NCBI GenBank assembly: GCA_022749755.1
Contig: CM040444.1
Location: 2,177,026-2,241,025, forward strand
Length of the DNA: 64,000 nucleotides
Origin: Azadirachta indica
Lineage: Eukaryota; Streptophyta; Magnoliopsida; Sapindales; Meliaceae
Direction: 5' to 3'
Below the pieces are notes generated by a model. It saw only the letters and a list, made by a program, of their open reading frames with translations, ran no database searches and was not told the DNA's origin. This document shows positions 1 through 12,299 of the stretch, piece after piece; within the stretch, counting starts at the first letter, position 1; each line of letters starts with the position of its first letter. Made by a program: the position numbers and the translations under genes.

Positions 1-144
1 GCTCGTGATCGGCTTGTTAAAAGGAATATAATTGATCTCAACTCAAATAGCACAAGTACCTGCAGGGGCTTTTATTATCCTCTATTCAGGGGCAGAGTCA
101 GGACTAGTATTGTGGAAATTCATGTTGAAGGACTAAGTCGTTAA
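1..144 (+). CDS. possible 3' end of an upstream gene (partial)
   Basis: Frame 1 is open from the first base to a TAA at 142-144, giving 47 residues without a stop (starts ARDRLVKRN, ends VEGLSR). Base composition here is less AT-rich than the DNA that follows, which fits the last exon of a gene lying to the left. I do not recognise the protein. A 47-codon open frame can occur by chance, so this is a weak call. Confidence 0.25.
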   Translation, partial: ARDRLVKRNIIDLNSNSTSTCRGFYYPLFRGRVRTSIVEIHVEGLSR

Positions 145-1797
145 ATTTAAGGATAAATTTTCTGAGGCTATTTCAAATTAACAAGGCCACTTCAGGCTCT
201 ACAGTGACTGCGCTGATCTTATTTGTGGTAGACTATTTCAAATCTCATTTAACAAAACAAATTAACCCAAAACTTAGTTAAACCAAAAATACAAAATACA
301 ACTAAAATAAAAAAAATTAGTAAGATATATTCTTCTGAAATAAGAGATAAAATAAATTAAAGAATCTTAAAACTATCTTTTATATATACACATAGTCACT
401 GTTCCTATTCTTACTTTTTTTTAATATTATATTTTATTCATACAATCTATTAATAAGGTTATATAAAAATCTATTGATAGTTTAGATAAATATTATTATA
501 ATGCATCTAAAAAATTTATTTATACAAATAGTGAGATTTTTATTCTGATGTGAAGAAAAATCCACTCTCAAGCAATAAAAAAGTTTTATACTATTTTTAA
601 AGTGTGAAACTTAAATGACAAGTATAGATTCTTACTATTCAACTATGAGGGTTTAAGTAGTTGGAGGACTGAACTGCACGTTGAAGTCCAGCCTACAAAC
701 CTTGCTAGCTAGGCAGCAAGGTTATTTTCTCACTTTTTATGTGGAAAATACTACCCACTATAAATAAGATCCACGTAAGCCTTTTTGATAATAATTTTTT
801 TTCTTTTTTTTTACCTTCTCACTTTCCTCTATTTAAAACGTGATTAATAAAATTTATTATTATATTTGATATAATAAAAAATAATTTATTATAGACAAAT
901 GACATTCAAGTCCTTAGAGTTTGGCTTAATAACTAGTTTTAATAATTTAAAAAATACTCACAAAAATCTCAAAATGACGATTATTCCCTATTAATATTAG
1001 TTATTCAACAAAAATAATTATTAAATCTTTAAAAATTGACAAAATATAATATATTTATCAATAATATATCAATAAATAGTACATTAATAATATAATATTT
1101 AATAATACATTATAAATTTATATATTTTATAAATAATATTTTATTTTTATTATATTTTATATATTTTAGCTATACTTAAATATAAATTAAAACAAAATCA
1201 TAAGTGTTGTACTATAGCATATGTAATATATAGATTAATATTTATTTATGATTTGTTTTATTTATTTTCTAATACCTAATTAATATTAAATTGTTAATAT
1301 ATTGTAAAATAAATAAATTTATATTTTAGTTATAATTTATTAACAAATACTATTTATATTATTTATGAAATATATAATTTTATATGTTAATAAATATTAT
1401 ATTATTCATGCACTAAAAAATAATATTATGAATTATTTTAGTATTATATTTTTTATAAATATATTATATTTTATCAAATTTTAAAAATTTAATAATTATT
1501 TTTGTTAAATAATTATTACTGATAGGAATATAATCATTATTTTTAAATAAATTAAAAATTTTATTGATATTTTAAATTATTAACACTAATTAGTCTATTA
1601 AACCAAATTTTAGGGACTTGCATTTTTTTTAATTAAATAAAAAATTAATATAGATTTTATCGCTAATCATCCCTAAAAAATAGTGGGTAATTATTAGCAG
1701 TTTGTTTTCTCTAACTTAATTATTATTAACTGGGGCAAAATGGGTAAAATATTGATAGAATTATGCTTAAATTTTGAAGTCATTTAGTCAGTAACTA

Positions 1798-1832
<35 letters not shown>

Positions 1833-1839
1833 CCCATCT
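145..1839. other. AT-rich intergenic DNA and putative promoter of AVT copy 1
   Basis: No coding potential was seen. The stretch is extremely AT-rich and ends in a (TA)n microsatellite (about 1799-1822) plus a short AC run, just before the conserved leader exon of the transporter gene. The core promoter of copy 1 should lie in the last few hundred bases, but no unambiguous TATA box can be separated from the TA repeat. Homology to the second gene copy is not visible upstream of about 1850. Confidence 0.4.
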
Positions 1840-1849
1840 AAATCATACT

Positions 1850-1932
1850 TCAATTTAGAATCAATTTTGTTTGTTAATTTTGCAACAAATTTGAAGTTAT
1901 CATCATCTCAAGTTTCATTGGCCCATCATCAG
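1850..1932 (+). other. 5' UTR leader exon of AVT copy 1
   Basis: A block ending CCATCATCAG followed by GTTTGCC is nearly identical to 42565-48 kb copy sequence at 42565-42648, while the flanking AT-rich DNA has diverged. It contains no ATG in frame with the protein and ends at a plausible GT donor. A matching acceptor (TAAATTAG) lies one base before the start codon at 2724. I therefore read it as a non-coding first exon with an intron at 1933-2722. The exact 5' end is unknown. Confidence 0.5.
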
Positions 1933-2723
1933 GTTTGCCTCCTACTCTCATTTATTTGCTTTTGCTTGTTAATAATTTTTTTTACTCTTGATTTTAATTT
2001 CCGAAAATAACTTAAAATGTGTTTTACTTGATTTTTTAATAATTTTGTTCTTGATACTTTCTCAGTTTGAACAAAAAGATTTTATGCACCCTGAGAATAT
2101 TTATAATTTAAAGAATAGAGTGAAAAAATAAACAAACTAATCTTAAAAATAGGATGAATGGTTCTTTAAATTTTTCTAATTTACTACGTGTGTTCGTTAA
2201 TTAAAATTAATATTAAATTAATAATTTTATTTGTATTTAGAGACATAATTTTACTTTCTTCGAATCGTTCTATAGAATTTGTTAATAATATAATTGTTTT
2301 AGACATATTGTAATTTATTAAAATGTTGTCTAATCAGAAGACCAATTCATTTTTTGATTAGAAGACATTTTTGACCCTAAGATTTGTTCAACATCATAAT
2401 CTGTTTGGAATAAATATCTTGCAAATGAGAAAAGGATTAATATGGTGCATTTACATAACTAGGTAACAATGATTAACATAACTATTAAGAAATATAATAG
2501 GAATCGTATAAATTTTTATCTAACATATACACTATTAGGTAACGAGTTAAAATGTTTGTAAATATTTTTGAAACTAATAGAATTAATGAATTTAATAGAT
2601 TAAATTTGAAGGATTCAAATATTTTTTATCTTTTTTAAAAATAAAATTATTTTCATTTTCTAATTAATAAACAAATATGATTAGAAATTTTCTAATTAAA
2701 TTAATTTCTTATTGTAAATTAGG

Positions 2724-2808
2724 ATGAATGAGGCAAGCACAATTGAAGCAAGAAGAAGAGGAACAAGCTTTTTAAAGACTTGTTTTAATACAACCAGTGC
2801 ATTGTTAG
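2724..2808 (+). CDS. AVT copy 1, coding exon 1 (28 codons plus 1 base)
   Basis: Encodes MNEASTIEARRRGTSFLKTC and the start of helix 1. It is too short for an ORF screen but is supported by the matching exon at 43470-43551 and by family homology (GTSFLKTCFN motif). The donor is GT at 2809. A better-looking GTAAAC donor 4 bases downstream would break the frame. Confidence 0.75.
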
Positions 2809-5800
2809 GTTGGTAAACGATTTTCTCCTCTTTTTATTGAATAATATAATTTCGAACACATTAATAAATTAAAACATAATTTACTCATTTGTATCAAACA
2901 GGCCTATAATCTCTTAGTAAAATTATTGAAGTACCTTCTAACATATCAAGTTACTTATGATTGCACTATAATAGTTAAAATTCAATATTAAGCGTGTATA
3001 TATATATATATATATATATTATTTCTTAAGAAAAAGCAAGGTTTATAATAAGTACAAGTTTAAAACTAGTAAAATTAATAAATTATATGTATAATAATTG
3101 AGTACAAAATGCGTTTAACAAAAAAAAAATGTGAATATAATCAAATATGTAGTTTTATATTTATATAATTTTTACTAAAGTTATAAAAAATAAAAAGGTG
3201 TTTTAAGAGAATTTTGAAGGAAAGATAGTAACATGACTATTATTTTATTCTCATAATTTTACATATTTTTCTTATAAACTCATCTCATTATCCAATTGAT
3301 AAAAATCACATTATGACTTTGGATGGATGAAAGTTGGGATATAATTTGGAAGGCCTTGATATTACTAATTTGAGAAAGTTAAACCAAACATATTCCTAAA
3401 AATTTTAAAAACTATATAGAGCCATAAAATAAAATTATTTATAACTTGTAAAAATTAATTAAAATGAAATATCATTATTTTTATTTATATTTTTTTGAAA
3501 AGCTATATAAGTATTGGTTATTTTACAAACTCTACCGATTAGTAAAAAAAAATTATTATTTTAAAACTAAAAAATATAGCTACATATTTACAATATGTAG
3601 TGTGATTGATAAAGAAAACTATATATTTTTTAATTAAAAAAATTTAAAAAGAAATAACATAAGTTATTGGATAAAAATATTTTATAATTTATAGCTATTA
3701 ATCAAAATAAAAGATTTATTCTTATTTTAAACACTTTTAAAAAAAGAAGTTGCATATATATATATTTGGAAAACAAAGAAGTTGCATATTTAAAACCTAA
3801 CGATTGATCGAAATTATAAATCTAATTTTGGAAAGAATTTTAAAAGTAGCTAAACAAATAATCGAATAAGATTATTTTAGAACCTGTAAAAATAAAATAG
3901 AATTATTTCTTAAAAATTAAAAAGCTAAATAAATTATTGGATAATATTATTTATCACATGTAAAAATTAATGCAAATAAAATATCATTATTATTTAGAAA
4001 ATAAAAATTAAATAGACCCATCAAGTAATATTATTTCACAACTTGTATAAATTAATTAAAAATAGAATATTCATTGTATTTATTTATAAATAAAAATATT
4101 AATTACATGTTATATAACAGTCTTATAAAATTGATCTGTTTATTTATTTTTATTATAATGTACATTTGCTATACTACTGTTCTGAAAATGTCCAGATCAC
4201 TCATGTTAAAATGAAAGAAAACATAATAAATATATAAAATTTATCTCTAAATAAATTAAAGGGAAACTTCGAAATTTACCAAAAGTACGGGTCGTTTTGG
4301 TATTTAATCAAATTAATAATTTTCTTTCCATACTCTTTTTTTTAATTAAAAAAGAAAACACAAGACAGAAGAGGAATGTTTACACTCAATTGTTTATTCG
4401 AAGGTAGCTCTACTTCCTCTTCATGTCTTCTGTTTTTGTGGATATGAGAGAAATTTCGTCCAAGAAAGAGTTTCTTAACTAGTATTGAAAGAAATAATAA
4501 ATTAATGAGATAAAGTGGTATTTTTTCAATTAGCACTAAACAAATGAGACATGACCTAGATTTAAACTATTTAAATAGAAATGTCAGATATTTACTACAG
4601 AAAAATTTTTATGTTTTTCAGGAATTGGATTGATAGCAGTTCCATATGCACTTGCCCAGACAGGCTGGTTCGGCCTTAGTCTTCTTCTTGGAATGGCTGT
4701 CATTACTTGTTACACTGGATTTTTGATTATGCGTTGCATAGACTCAAATTCATCCATAAAAACTTATCCTGATATCCTCTTACATACATTTGGCAAGACA
4801 GGAAATCTCATCCTCTCTACCTTAATGTATCTTGAACTCTTTCTAGCCTCAACTGGATTCCTAATACTAGAAGGAGATAATATGAACAAACTTTTTCCAA
4901 ATGCTACCATTGAATTAGCAGGACAATACCAAATTAGAGGGAAGATGCTTTTCACTTTGGTTGCAGGAATTATAGTATTACCCTCAATGTGGGTAAGGGA
5001 TTTAACTTGGCTTTCCTATATATCACTTACTAGTGTTTTCTCCTCTATTGTAATAGTTTGTTCAGTCTTTTGGGTTGGCATTAGTGAAGAGATAGGTTTG
5101 TCAAGTGAAGGAGAATTGCTTAATTTGATCGGTATTCCTACTACAGTCAGTATATATGCTTTTTGTTATGGTGCTCATGCCGTCTTTCCCACTTTGTATT
5201 CTTCGATGAAAGACAAGCGACAATTTTCCAAGGTATGTAATTCATTTAAAATATTATCTTATTTCAATTAGTTTGGTCTCTGATAATAGAAGCAAGAGTT
5301 TAATATAAGCAAACACATACGTAAAATATGTTGAAAAAGTGTCCTAGATATTAGAAATGTTACGTGTGTGTGTACATATATATATACATATATAAGGGAA
5401 GGATCATGAACACTTTTTTTACACAAATTTTTTTATTAGCTGTAGGTCGTTAGATCTAAATATATTTAATGGTTGAGACTAAATTTGACCATATAATTAA
5501 TGTATCATAATTAATACATATATCAGATCAACAATCTCATAATTTTACACAATTTCTCATACAATTAGTAAACTATTAGATCTAGACATTTCTAACAGTT
5601 GAGATTAAATTTAACATATATAATATATATAATTAATGCACACGTGAAATAAAATCTTAATCGCTTGAGAGATTTCAAAATTCAACAATTTACGGATGAT
5701 CTAAAATAAATATGTAAAGTTAAAGGGTCATTGTAATAATATACATATTATTTTGCCATTGTTAACGTAAATATTATTTTACGTCATTGTAACAAGATCT

Positions 5801-6786
5801 TGAAACGTACTTGAGTGAGTTTTATTATTAACACAAAATTTAACATATTTAAAGTTGAAACTATAACATAAAATATATATGATTTATATAAATATACATA
5901 CTATAATAATATAAAAGATAAGTCTATTTGTAACCTAAAATATACTTTAAACAACCATATTTTAATAAAAAAATTTATTGCATAAATTTGTATTTTGTCA
6001 AATTTTAAAGATTTAATAGTTATTTTCATTGGTAAGGCATAATCACTAACTTTTAATAAGTTAAGATTTTAATGGGTTAATCACTAACTTTTAATAAGTT
6101 AAGATTTTAATGGGTATTTTTAAAACTATCAACACTAATTAGTTGACCAATAAACTAAACTTTGATAATTTAAAAGTCTTTTACCCTAAGTTTTATCATT
6201 GTCTTTAAAAGTTATAATTTATTAAAAAAATTTATTAACTTCAAATCTTGTTCGTTTATTACAGGTTTTGTTCATAAGCTTTGGCTTTACCACTACTTGT
6301 TATATATCTATGGCTATTATTGGATATTTACTGTTTGGCAAAACAGTTTCATCTCAAGTTACATTAAACCTACCAAAGAACAAATTGAACTCAAAGATTG
6401 CCTTATACACAACCTTGGTTGGGCCGATAGCTAAGTATGCTCTGATTGCTACACCTATTGCCTTAGCTATGGAAGCTCGCTTGCCTATTCCATACAACAA
6501 CAACAAATTCATTTGTATGTTTATAAGGACCATGTTGCTTGTAAGCTCCTTGATATTGGCTTTAGTTTTTCCCTATTTTGGGATTCTAATAGCATTTATT
6601 GGAGCTCTCCTAGAGGTAACGTTCAACATTTTAGTACCTTGTATTTGTTATTTGAAGATTTCTAAGTCTCAACAAAAGTTGGGTTTTGAAACCATCATTG
6701 TTATTGCCATTATAGTTTTAGCTATTTCAATTGAAGTTCTTGGCACTTATGCATCTATAAAGGATGTACTCAAACATGTTATTTAA
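2724..6786 (+). CDS. AVT1-like vacuolar amino-acid transporter, copy 1 (three coding exons)
   Basis: Coding exons are 2724-2808, 4622-5232 and 6265-6786, giving 405 residues. Family membership (AAAP/AVT1, PF01490) is shown by the N-terminal block RGTSFLKTCFN leading into a first membrane helix with VPYALAQTGW, then TYPDI, LEGDN-NKLFP, LPSMW-RDLTWLSYIS, KDKRQFSKV and SSQVTLNLP. The chain is strongly hydrophobic to its end, as expected for about 11 membrane helices. AVT1 proteins are proton-coupled amino-acid antiporters of the vacuolar membrane; substrate cannot be read from sequence. Exon 1 ends in phase 1, exon 2 completes the glycine codon, and exon 3 starts on a codon (K|V). The start is the ATG at 2724, one base after a leader-intron acceptor. 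Introns 2 and 3 end in CAG. The donor after exon 1 (GTTGGT) is unusually weak compared with GTATGT in copy 2. No internal stops. About 80% identical to copy 2 by eye. Confidence 0.85.
5440..5660. repeat. AT-rich monomer repeats in AVT intron 3
   Basis: Two related motifs (TTAGATCTAAATAT...GGTTGAGACTAAATTT near 5452, and a close variant near 5576) lie about 125 bases apart in the last intron. Related sequence lies in the matching intron of copy 2 (about 46660-46760) and, more decayed, near 45120-45620. This looks like a short dispersed repeat or MITE family of unknown type. Confidence 0.35.
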
Positions 6787-7259
6787 ATATTGAAGTTAAA
6801 ATTTCTTGGCTTATAAATCTTACTAAAGATTTCTAATGATTCTTTTTCCTTTTTTACATGAAACTTTAAGTTATATTTATACTTTTTTAGTTCCTAACTG
6901 ATGTAATTAAGAGTATGAAACTTTGTACAACAAGTAAAGTCTGTTGTTGAAAAATTTGCCACCTTTGATATATATTATATTATATCGTGCAATACTTGTT
7001 GAAAAGGTAATGTATTCTTATATATGGTTTAAACTACAAATGTTCAAAAAAATAAAATATTGTGTTGAAACTTGAATATACTATTAAACTGAGTACATGA
7101 ATACGTCTTTGTACAAGCTAGAATAATAGGTACACGGAAATGTCTTTCTATAGCAAAATAAGAAAGTAAAGCTATGAATAGGTCAGCCTATAAGGTCTAG
7201 GTAGGGTGGCGTAGCAAGCGTAAAAGGATACTAGTGAAAGAGTAACTACGTGATAATAG
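6787..7259 (+). other. 3' flank of AVT copy 1
   Basis: Non-coding AT-rich DNA containing the 3' UTR and polyadenylation region. No single polyadenylation signal stands out. It aligns with 47900-48415 downstream of copy 2, so it belongs to the duplicated unit. The last 120 bases include a short GC-richer block (AGGTCAGCCTAT, TAGGGTGG) conserved in both copies. Confidence 0.5.
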
Positions 7260-8630
7260 TAGCTAAATGGTTTTCAAAACTATTTAAATATCATGCCATA
7301 ATAATCAAACATAATCCAGGATCTATGTCTAAAGTGATGTATGATGGTTTAAGCAAGCTAGAAAATACATTATCCCAAAGGTTCTTTGTGTCATTGAATG
7401 TACAAAGACATGCTTTTCTTAATGTTTGCAAGCCTCGTATAGGTCATTGACAGGTGTCATTTAAGAGGTAAATATGAAGGGATATTACTTGCCAAACTAG
7501 GGTGGATACATGTAATATTGTTCCTTTGGCAACTTTGTATTTGAGAAAAAAGATATATTAGGCTAGTTTCTTTTACTTCTAAATAATTTTTTGGATGATG
7601 GAAGACAAGAGACATTGATGAGTGATAAATAAAAGGGATTGATTGTTGCTCTTGAGAAAACTTCACCTACAACCTATAATAGACACTATTGTAGGTATAT
7701 TTATGCTAACTTTAGAGCAAAGGATATGAATTTGCATTAAAACGCCCCTTTGGAAAGTATATAAAAGCACTAGTAGGCATGATTTCTTATATGCTTTAAA
7801 TAGGATGAGGGATACCGAAAAAGGTGCTAGGGATGGTTTGATAACTTGGAAGACAAATCTTGGACATCAAAGGTATTTGAAAAAAGCTGTAAGGTTGTTG
7901 ATCCAACTAATAATACGTTTAGATGCTTATATGAATGGATAAATAAGTATAGGAATACTCTCTACCTTACACTATTTGACGAGATTAGATGCAAGCTGAT
8001 GAAAAGATTTACAAAGAGAAAAAAGAATGATGAAAAAAATGTCTCTAATTCTACTTAGAGTGAAGAAACAACTTGATGATATATACAAGGAGAGTAGGAA
8101 ACTGAGTGTAAAATCATATGGTGACATTGTTGTTTTGCAGAAAAAAGATATTTTCTATAAACCTATGAGATGGTTTATTGTAGACATTCCAAGATAAACA
8201 TATGATATATTATGGCTTTTGAGAATTGGTTGGAATCTTATGTAGGGATACAATGGCTTGTATTAACCTCTTTAAACTTAAAACTGAACGTAAATTTCAC
8301 ACTTTGGGACAAAAGAAGCTTACTCTAGCACTTATGCAATGGTGATTGAACTTATCCTTGATAAGATTACATAGGCTAAAGTTGAGAAGGTCAATCTTGA
8401 CCTCCAATGAAGAGAAAATAAACTTATAGGCCCAAAAAACTTGGAAGAAGAGAACACAATAAGCAAACAAAGTTTTGTAGGTTATTCCTTAAGTGTAGCT
8501 TCTGTTATGGCCATAATCAAAATATTAGAAATTATCTACTTGCTCAATTAAATGTGAAAAGGGTTAGACTAAATCAGGGTTCAAGGTTGAATCGTGGTAG
8601 AAGGCATTGAATTAATTATTACATGAAAAC
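7260..8630 (+). pseudogene. MULE (Mutator-like) transposase relic
   Basis: Broken frames carry MULE transposase landmarks in the right order: HNPGS with FFVSL and a degraded C-KP-IG near 7300-7450; LLAKLGW and PLA near 7480-7540; RHYCRYIYANFRAK near 7680-7730; then LWKV, ALNRMRD and LMKRFTKRKK to 8030. A degraded CCHC zinc-knuckle-like motif (C-FCYGHNQNIRN) lies near 8500. Many stops and frameshifts make it inactive. No terminal inverted repeats were found. It starts exactly where homology between the two AVT units stops. Confidence 0.7.
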
Positions 8631-8755
8631 CGATTAAATATTGTTGAACATTGTACTAATTTATTAAGTAATTTTTTTTAATTTTAATAGACAAATGGTA
8701 GTAAGTTAATTTAGACTGTCCAACAACCATCATCTCAATCATCATCACATTTAAG
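8631..8755. other. unassigned spacer before the Athila-like element
   Basis: About 125 bases between the MULE relic and the 5' LTR, with no recognisable feature. The five bases before the LTR (TTAAG) do not match those after the 3' LTR (AGCAA). Confidence 0.4.
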
Positions 8756-10232
8756 TGATAGGCATATAGAATATGCTTCAATCATTTCCAGACCCAAAAT
8801 GTTATGTAGATCCTCAAGCTCTATTGTTATTTGATGATTTTAAGTACATGTGCAAGAAAGCAAGAAAATGATTATCCTAGGTTATTTCGACATCAAAGGA
8901 AGTAGCAAAGAAGTCAAGAGAGAGATCAAGACCAAAATGCAAAGCTGCAGGGGTCAAAGTGCAAAAATCACAAAATAGTAGACAACATCTATAGCGCGGT
9001 TGTGCAATTTGCTAGACAATCACCATGGCGCGGCTGTTGCCATCCTCCTTATTAACCCTATGACCCTACGCCAAATTAGCACATTCGCGTTGCCTAGGTC
9101 TCTATTTGATGTTCTTGCATGATTTTGGGTCATTGGATCACCCATTTGTGGCTGGATTTAGTTCATTTAGGTTTTTATGTTTTTTTTAGGGGGGTGGGGG
9201 TTACCCATAATATCCAATTTTAGAAAAGGGGTTTTTAGAGTGAGTGATAGAGAAAAGGGAGATAGTTCTAGTGACAGAAAGGTGAAGAATCAAAAGTTTC
9301 TTCGAAGAGATTGGAAGATCACTTGAAGAATTGGGGGTTTGAAGCATCAATCAATCTAGTTCTATTTCTTTTGACTCTTAAGTTCTCTTGAATTTCATTT
9401 GGATTGTTATTATATTTTATTTAGTTGATTGATGAATTTCAAGATGATGTTGATGTTGGATGTTGATATATTAGGCTAATTTCTATATTGTAGGATCTTG
9501 GCGTAACCTAGTTGCATTATGTTTTGATTGATTAGGAATTTATTAATATAAGTAAAATTTATTCATTTACGTTTTCTTGCACTTAAAGCTTCTCATTGTT
9601 AGAACATGAATTAGTTGAATTTTTATGAATAAATGAATGCTTGGGAGAGACTAATTTGTTTATTAAGATAAAGAAAATATAGTTTACAAACATTGAGAGT
9701 CCAAGAGGATATTGATGTCTAGACAATTAAATTAATTATAGAGATGCCAATAAACTGGAGGTAATTGAGTCTTTAGATATTAATAACTAGTAAAACTAAA
9801 ATAACGCCTGATTAATCCCGTTAGATAGGGATATTAACTAGGTTGGTTAGACATAGGACTTGATTTGACACTCGAGAGAGGTAATCGAGTTAAATTATAA
9901 GTAGTGATTAGTGAATTAAAAAGGAAAGTATTAGCAATTCCTAAGTAGGATGAATATAGTAATAATTAGGTGAAGTCAAGGCCTTGGGACAATTTCTATA
10001 TCAATTTCACACTTTTACTCTATTAATTCTTTTTTTTTTGTTTATTTTTCTTGCTTTTAATTAGTAAATTTTTTATTATCTTTGTCAATTTCATTTTTTG
10101 AATTAAAGTTACTTAAATAAAGTTGATTTGGAATAATTGCAGTAATTAGTTTAAAACTTGAAAAATTTAGTCCTCATGGGTACGACAACTCCAATTCTTT
10201 CGCTTTATTACTTATACGATCCTATATATTTA
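8756..10232 (+). repeat. 5' LTR of the Athila-like element
   Basis: Starts TGATAGGCATATAG and aligns along its length with the 3' LTR at 35288 (TGATAAGCACATAG). Shared blocks include GAGAAAAGGGAGA, GATTGGAAGATCACTTG and AGCATCAATCAATCTAGTT. A purine-rich GA tract near 9240-9290 sits where transcription of this LTR family would start. Its last bases are displaced to about 12036-12047 by an inserted reverse LTR. Adding that tail gives about 1490 bp, close to the 1500 bp of the 3' LTR. Confidence 0.75.
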
Positions 10233-12030
10233 TGGTTTGCTATTGTTTGTTTTAATTTTAAACTTGTAAGTATATGAATTGGACGTAGCATGATAAGTAT
10301 TCCATAATGTCGATCCCACGAGGAATAGGAAAATTAGTGTTTCATAACTAGTAAAACTTAGATTGAATGAAATTGAGTGATTTGAATAATGAAAAATTAA
10401 AATAAACTAATAACTAAATGAATTAAAATAGCTAAATTGATTAAAGGGATAGCTTGGGTGAATTTAGGTGTTAGGGCTCAAGAATCCACCTTTGATTGTC
10501 ATATTTAGGGTATTAAGTATGATTTGAAAGTCATGAACTTAGGTTGGTGATGGTTTTCTTACATGCAATAAACGTGTTCACGCATCAACTTTGAACGTGT
10601 GCATGCATCAATTTTCCATTGATTATGATTAATTTTAGTGTGAGATTTAACTCATCTATCATAGAACATGCAACAATGCTTGATGTGGGCTATCGTTAAC
10701 ATGTGAAGAATGCATTAGGCGCTATAAAAGCTAAAAAAAGACATTGCATTAATAGTCAATTGGTGTGGTTATTATGCTAATACAATTTATTTATATGAGA
10801 AGCATTAAGGTAAGGGATCGGTGTGATCCTTAAACCTTGCATAAATGTATTTCTTATTTGAATAATAGACGTTATAATTTAATTCTTGGATTGGTGTGGT
10901 CCCTAGATTTTCATTAATTCATTACTCATTCAAAGTCTAAGTTATCACTCCCAAATCATTGAACTAAGTTCAAAGTATAGGCACTCCCAAATCATTAAAG
11001 CATGTAATGGTTAAAGTTACCAATCCTAAATTATTCAATTGAGTAACACTAATCAATATGCATAATATAAATGATCACCACTTCATTAAATTCCAATAAT
11101 CGAAAATCAACAATACCATAAATATATACAATCAAGGTTTCATCTCTTAATCCTAACTAAAAAGCTTAGCTACTTAAATATATGATTAAAAACTCAAAAT
11201 CACAAGTAAAAGACATGAGAAAGTGAAATAGAATTAATTAGTCTTCAATCTCCACTCATGAACTGGTGATTCATTTTATAGAGGAATAAACCCTTTTCCC
11301 CGAAATCTTCATAATCTTCTCCCCTAAATGTCAAAAACTCATTTCTTCCTTTTATATAAGAGTGGTTGAGGTAGGAAGAGTATAAAAACCTATGAAATAC
11401 CCAAATCTAGCCATCAAAAGAAGATTCGAGGGCCAAAAATGAAGTTAGGCCATCATTGGGTTGAAAAAAGAGTGCGGGTGCATAGTGCTTAGTGTAAATG
11501 CACAAAGATGGTAGAGGGTGTGGCATGGCCATGTGCCCTGGTGGCGCGGGCGTACTACACTTGCTGCCTCACCCCTGATGTATATTTGCTCTTATTTGCA
11601 TAGAGGGGCAGAGAGCATGGCGTAACCGCGGGCCCTGATGGTATGGCAACACTATAGCTACTGTAATGACAGCAATTTCAAGATGTGGATATTTGTTTTC
11701 TAGTGCAATAAACGGAACATGATTCCGACTTTTGTAGACGAAGTTATAACTATTTAGTTATAGCATACTCAGCACGTCCATTTCTATTCCTTTACCCCGA
11801 TATCAATAGAGAGGCTTGTGGATGTGCAGTTGTGCTATTTTTCGTGTCTTTTTATCAAAATACTTCAATATCAAATGCTTGATTTCCCTTTAATTAAGTT
11901 CGATTATTCACTTTTGTTTAGAAATACTTATGAAATAGAAAACGCAACTAAAAGATCAAAACAAACGAGAAGTAACGCCTAATATTAAGGAATATAAGAC
12001 ATAAAGATATGTAAATTGATGAACATATCA
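10233..12030 (-). repeat. solo LTR (reverse) nested in the 5' LTR
   Basis: Reads on the minus strand from TGATATGTTCATC at 12030 to a TG/CA boundary near 10233. Its 3' part carries the family signature CGATCCCACGAGGAATAGG (10309-10328), which is the reverse of the LTR end seen elsewhere here. A GC-rich block at 11450-11650 resembles U3 blocks of the other LTRs. The 5' LTR sequence resumes directly after it (TTGTGAGGTTTTGTAAC then the PBS). Candidate target duplication ATTTA/ATTGT is imperfect. Confidence 0.6.
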
Positions 12031-12055
12031 ATTGTGAGGTTTTGTAACAAGTTTT

Positions 12056-12075
12056 TTGCGCCGTTGTCAGGGATT
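12056..12075 (+). other. primer binding site (tRNA-Asp type)
   Basis: TTGCGCCGTTGTCAGGGATT matches, with a few changes, the complement of the 3' end of plant tRNA-Asp, the primer expected for Athila-type elements. It lies a few bases after the LTR tail, where a primer site belongs. The initial TGG has become TTG. Confidence 0.65.
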
Positions 12076-12299
12076 GGGAATTTTTTAGTTTTACTAATAT
12101 TACAATTGCGCAATATTGATTTTAATTTAGGCTTTTATTTTCTTTTGATTAATTTTTGTTTTATTGTGAAGATTGCAAGTGCATATAAAGAGCTCATAGC
12201 TTTGAACTTTTTGTTTTCGATCCAAAAATTGAACGAACTTTTAGCTGATTGAGAAAAGAAAGAGGAATCAATCTAAAGTTATAGTAGATGAAGAAAATC

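Larger units (their letters stand above)
1850..7262 (+). repeat. segmental duplication, unit 1 (AVT copy 1)
   Basis: Exons, splice sites, much of the introns and about 470 bases of 3' flank align with 42565-48415. Homology begins at the leader exon and ends after the shared motif GATAATAG in both copies. Past that point copy 1 enters a MULE relic and copy 2 enters unrelated sequence. The units are direct repeats about 41 kb apart, and the DNA between them is almost entirely transposon. Confidence 0.8.
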
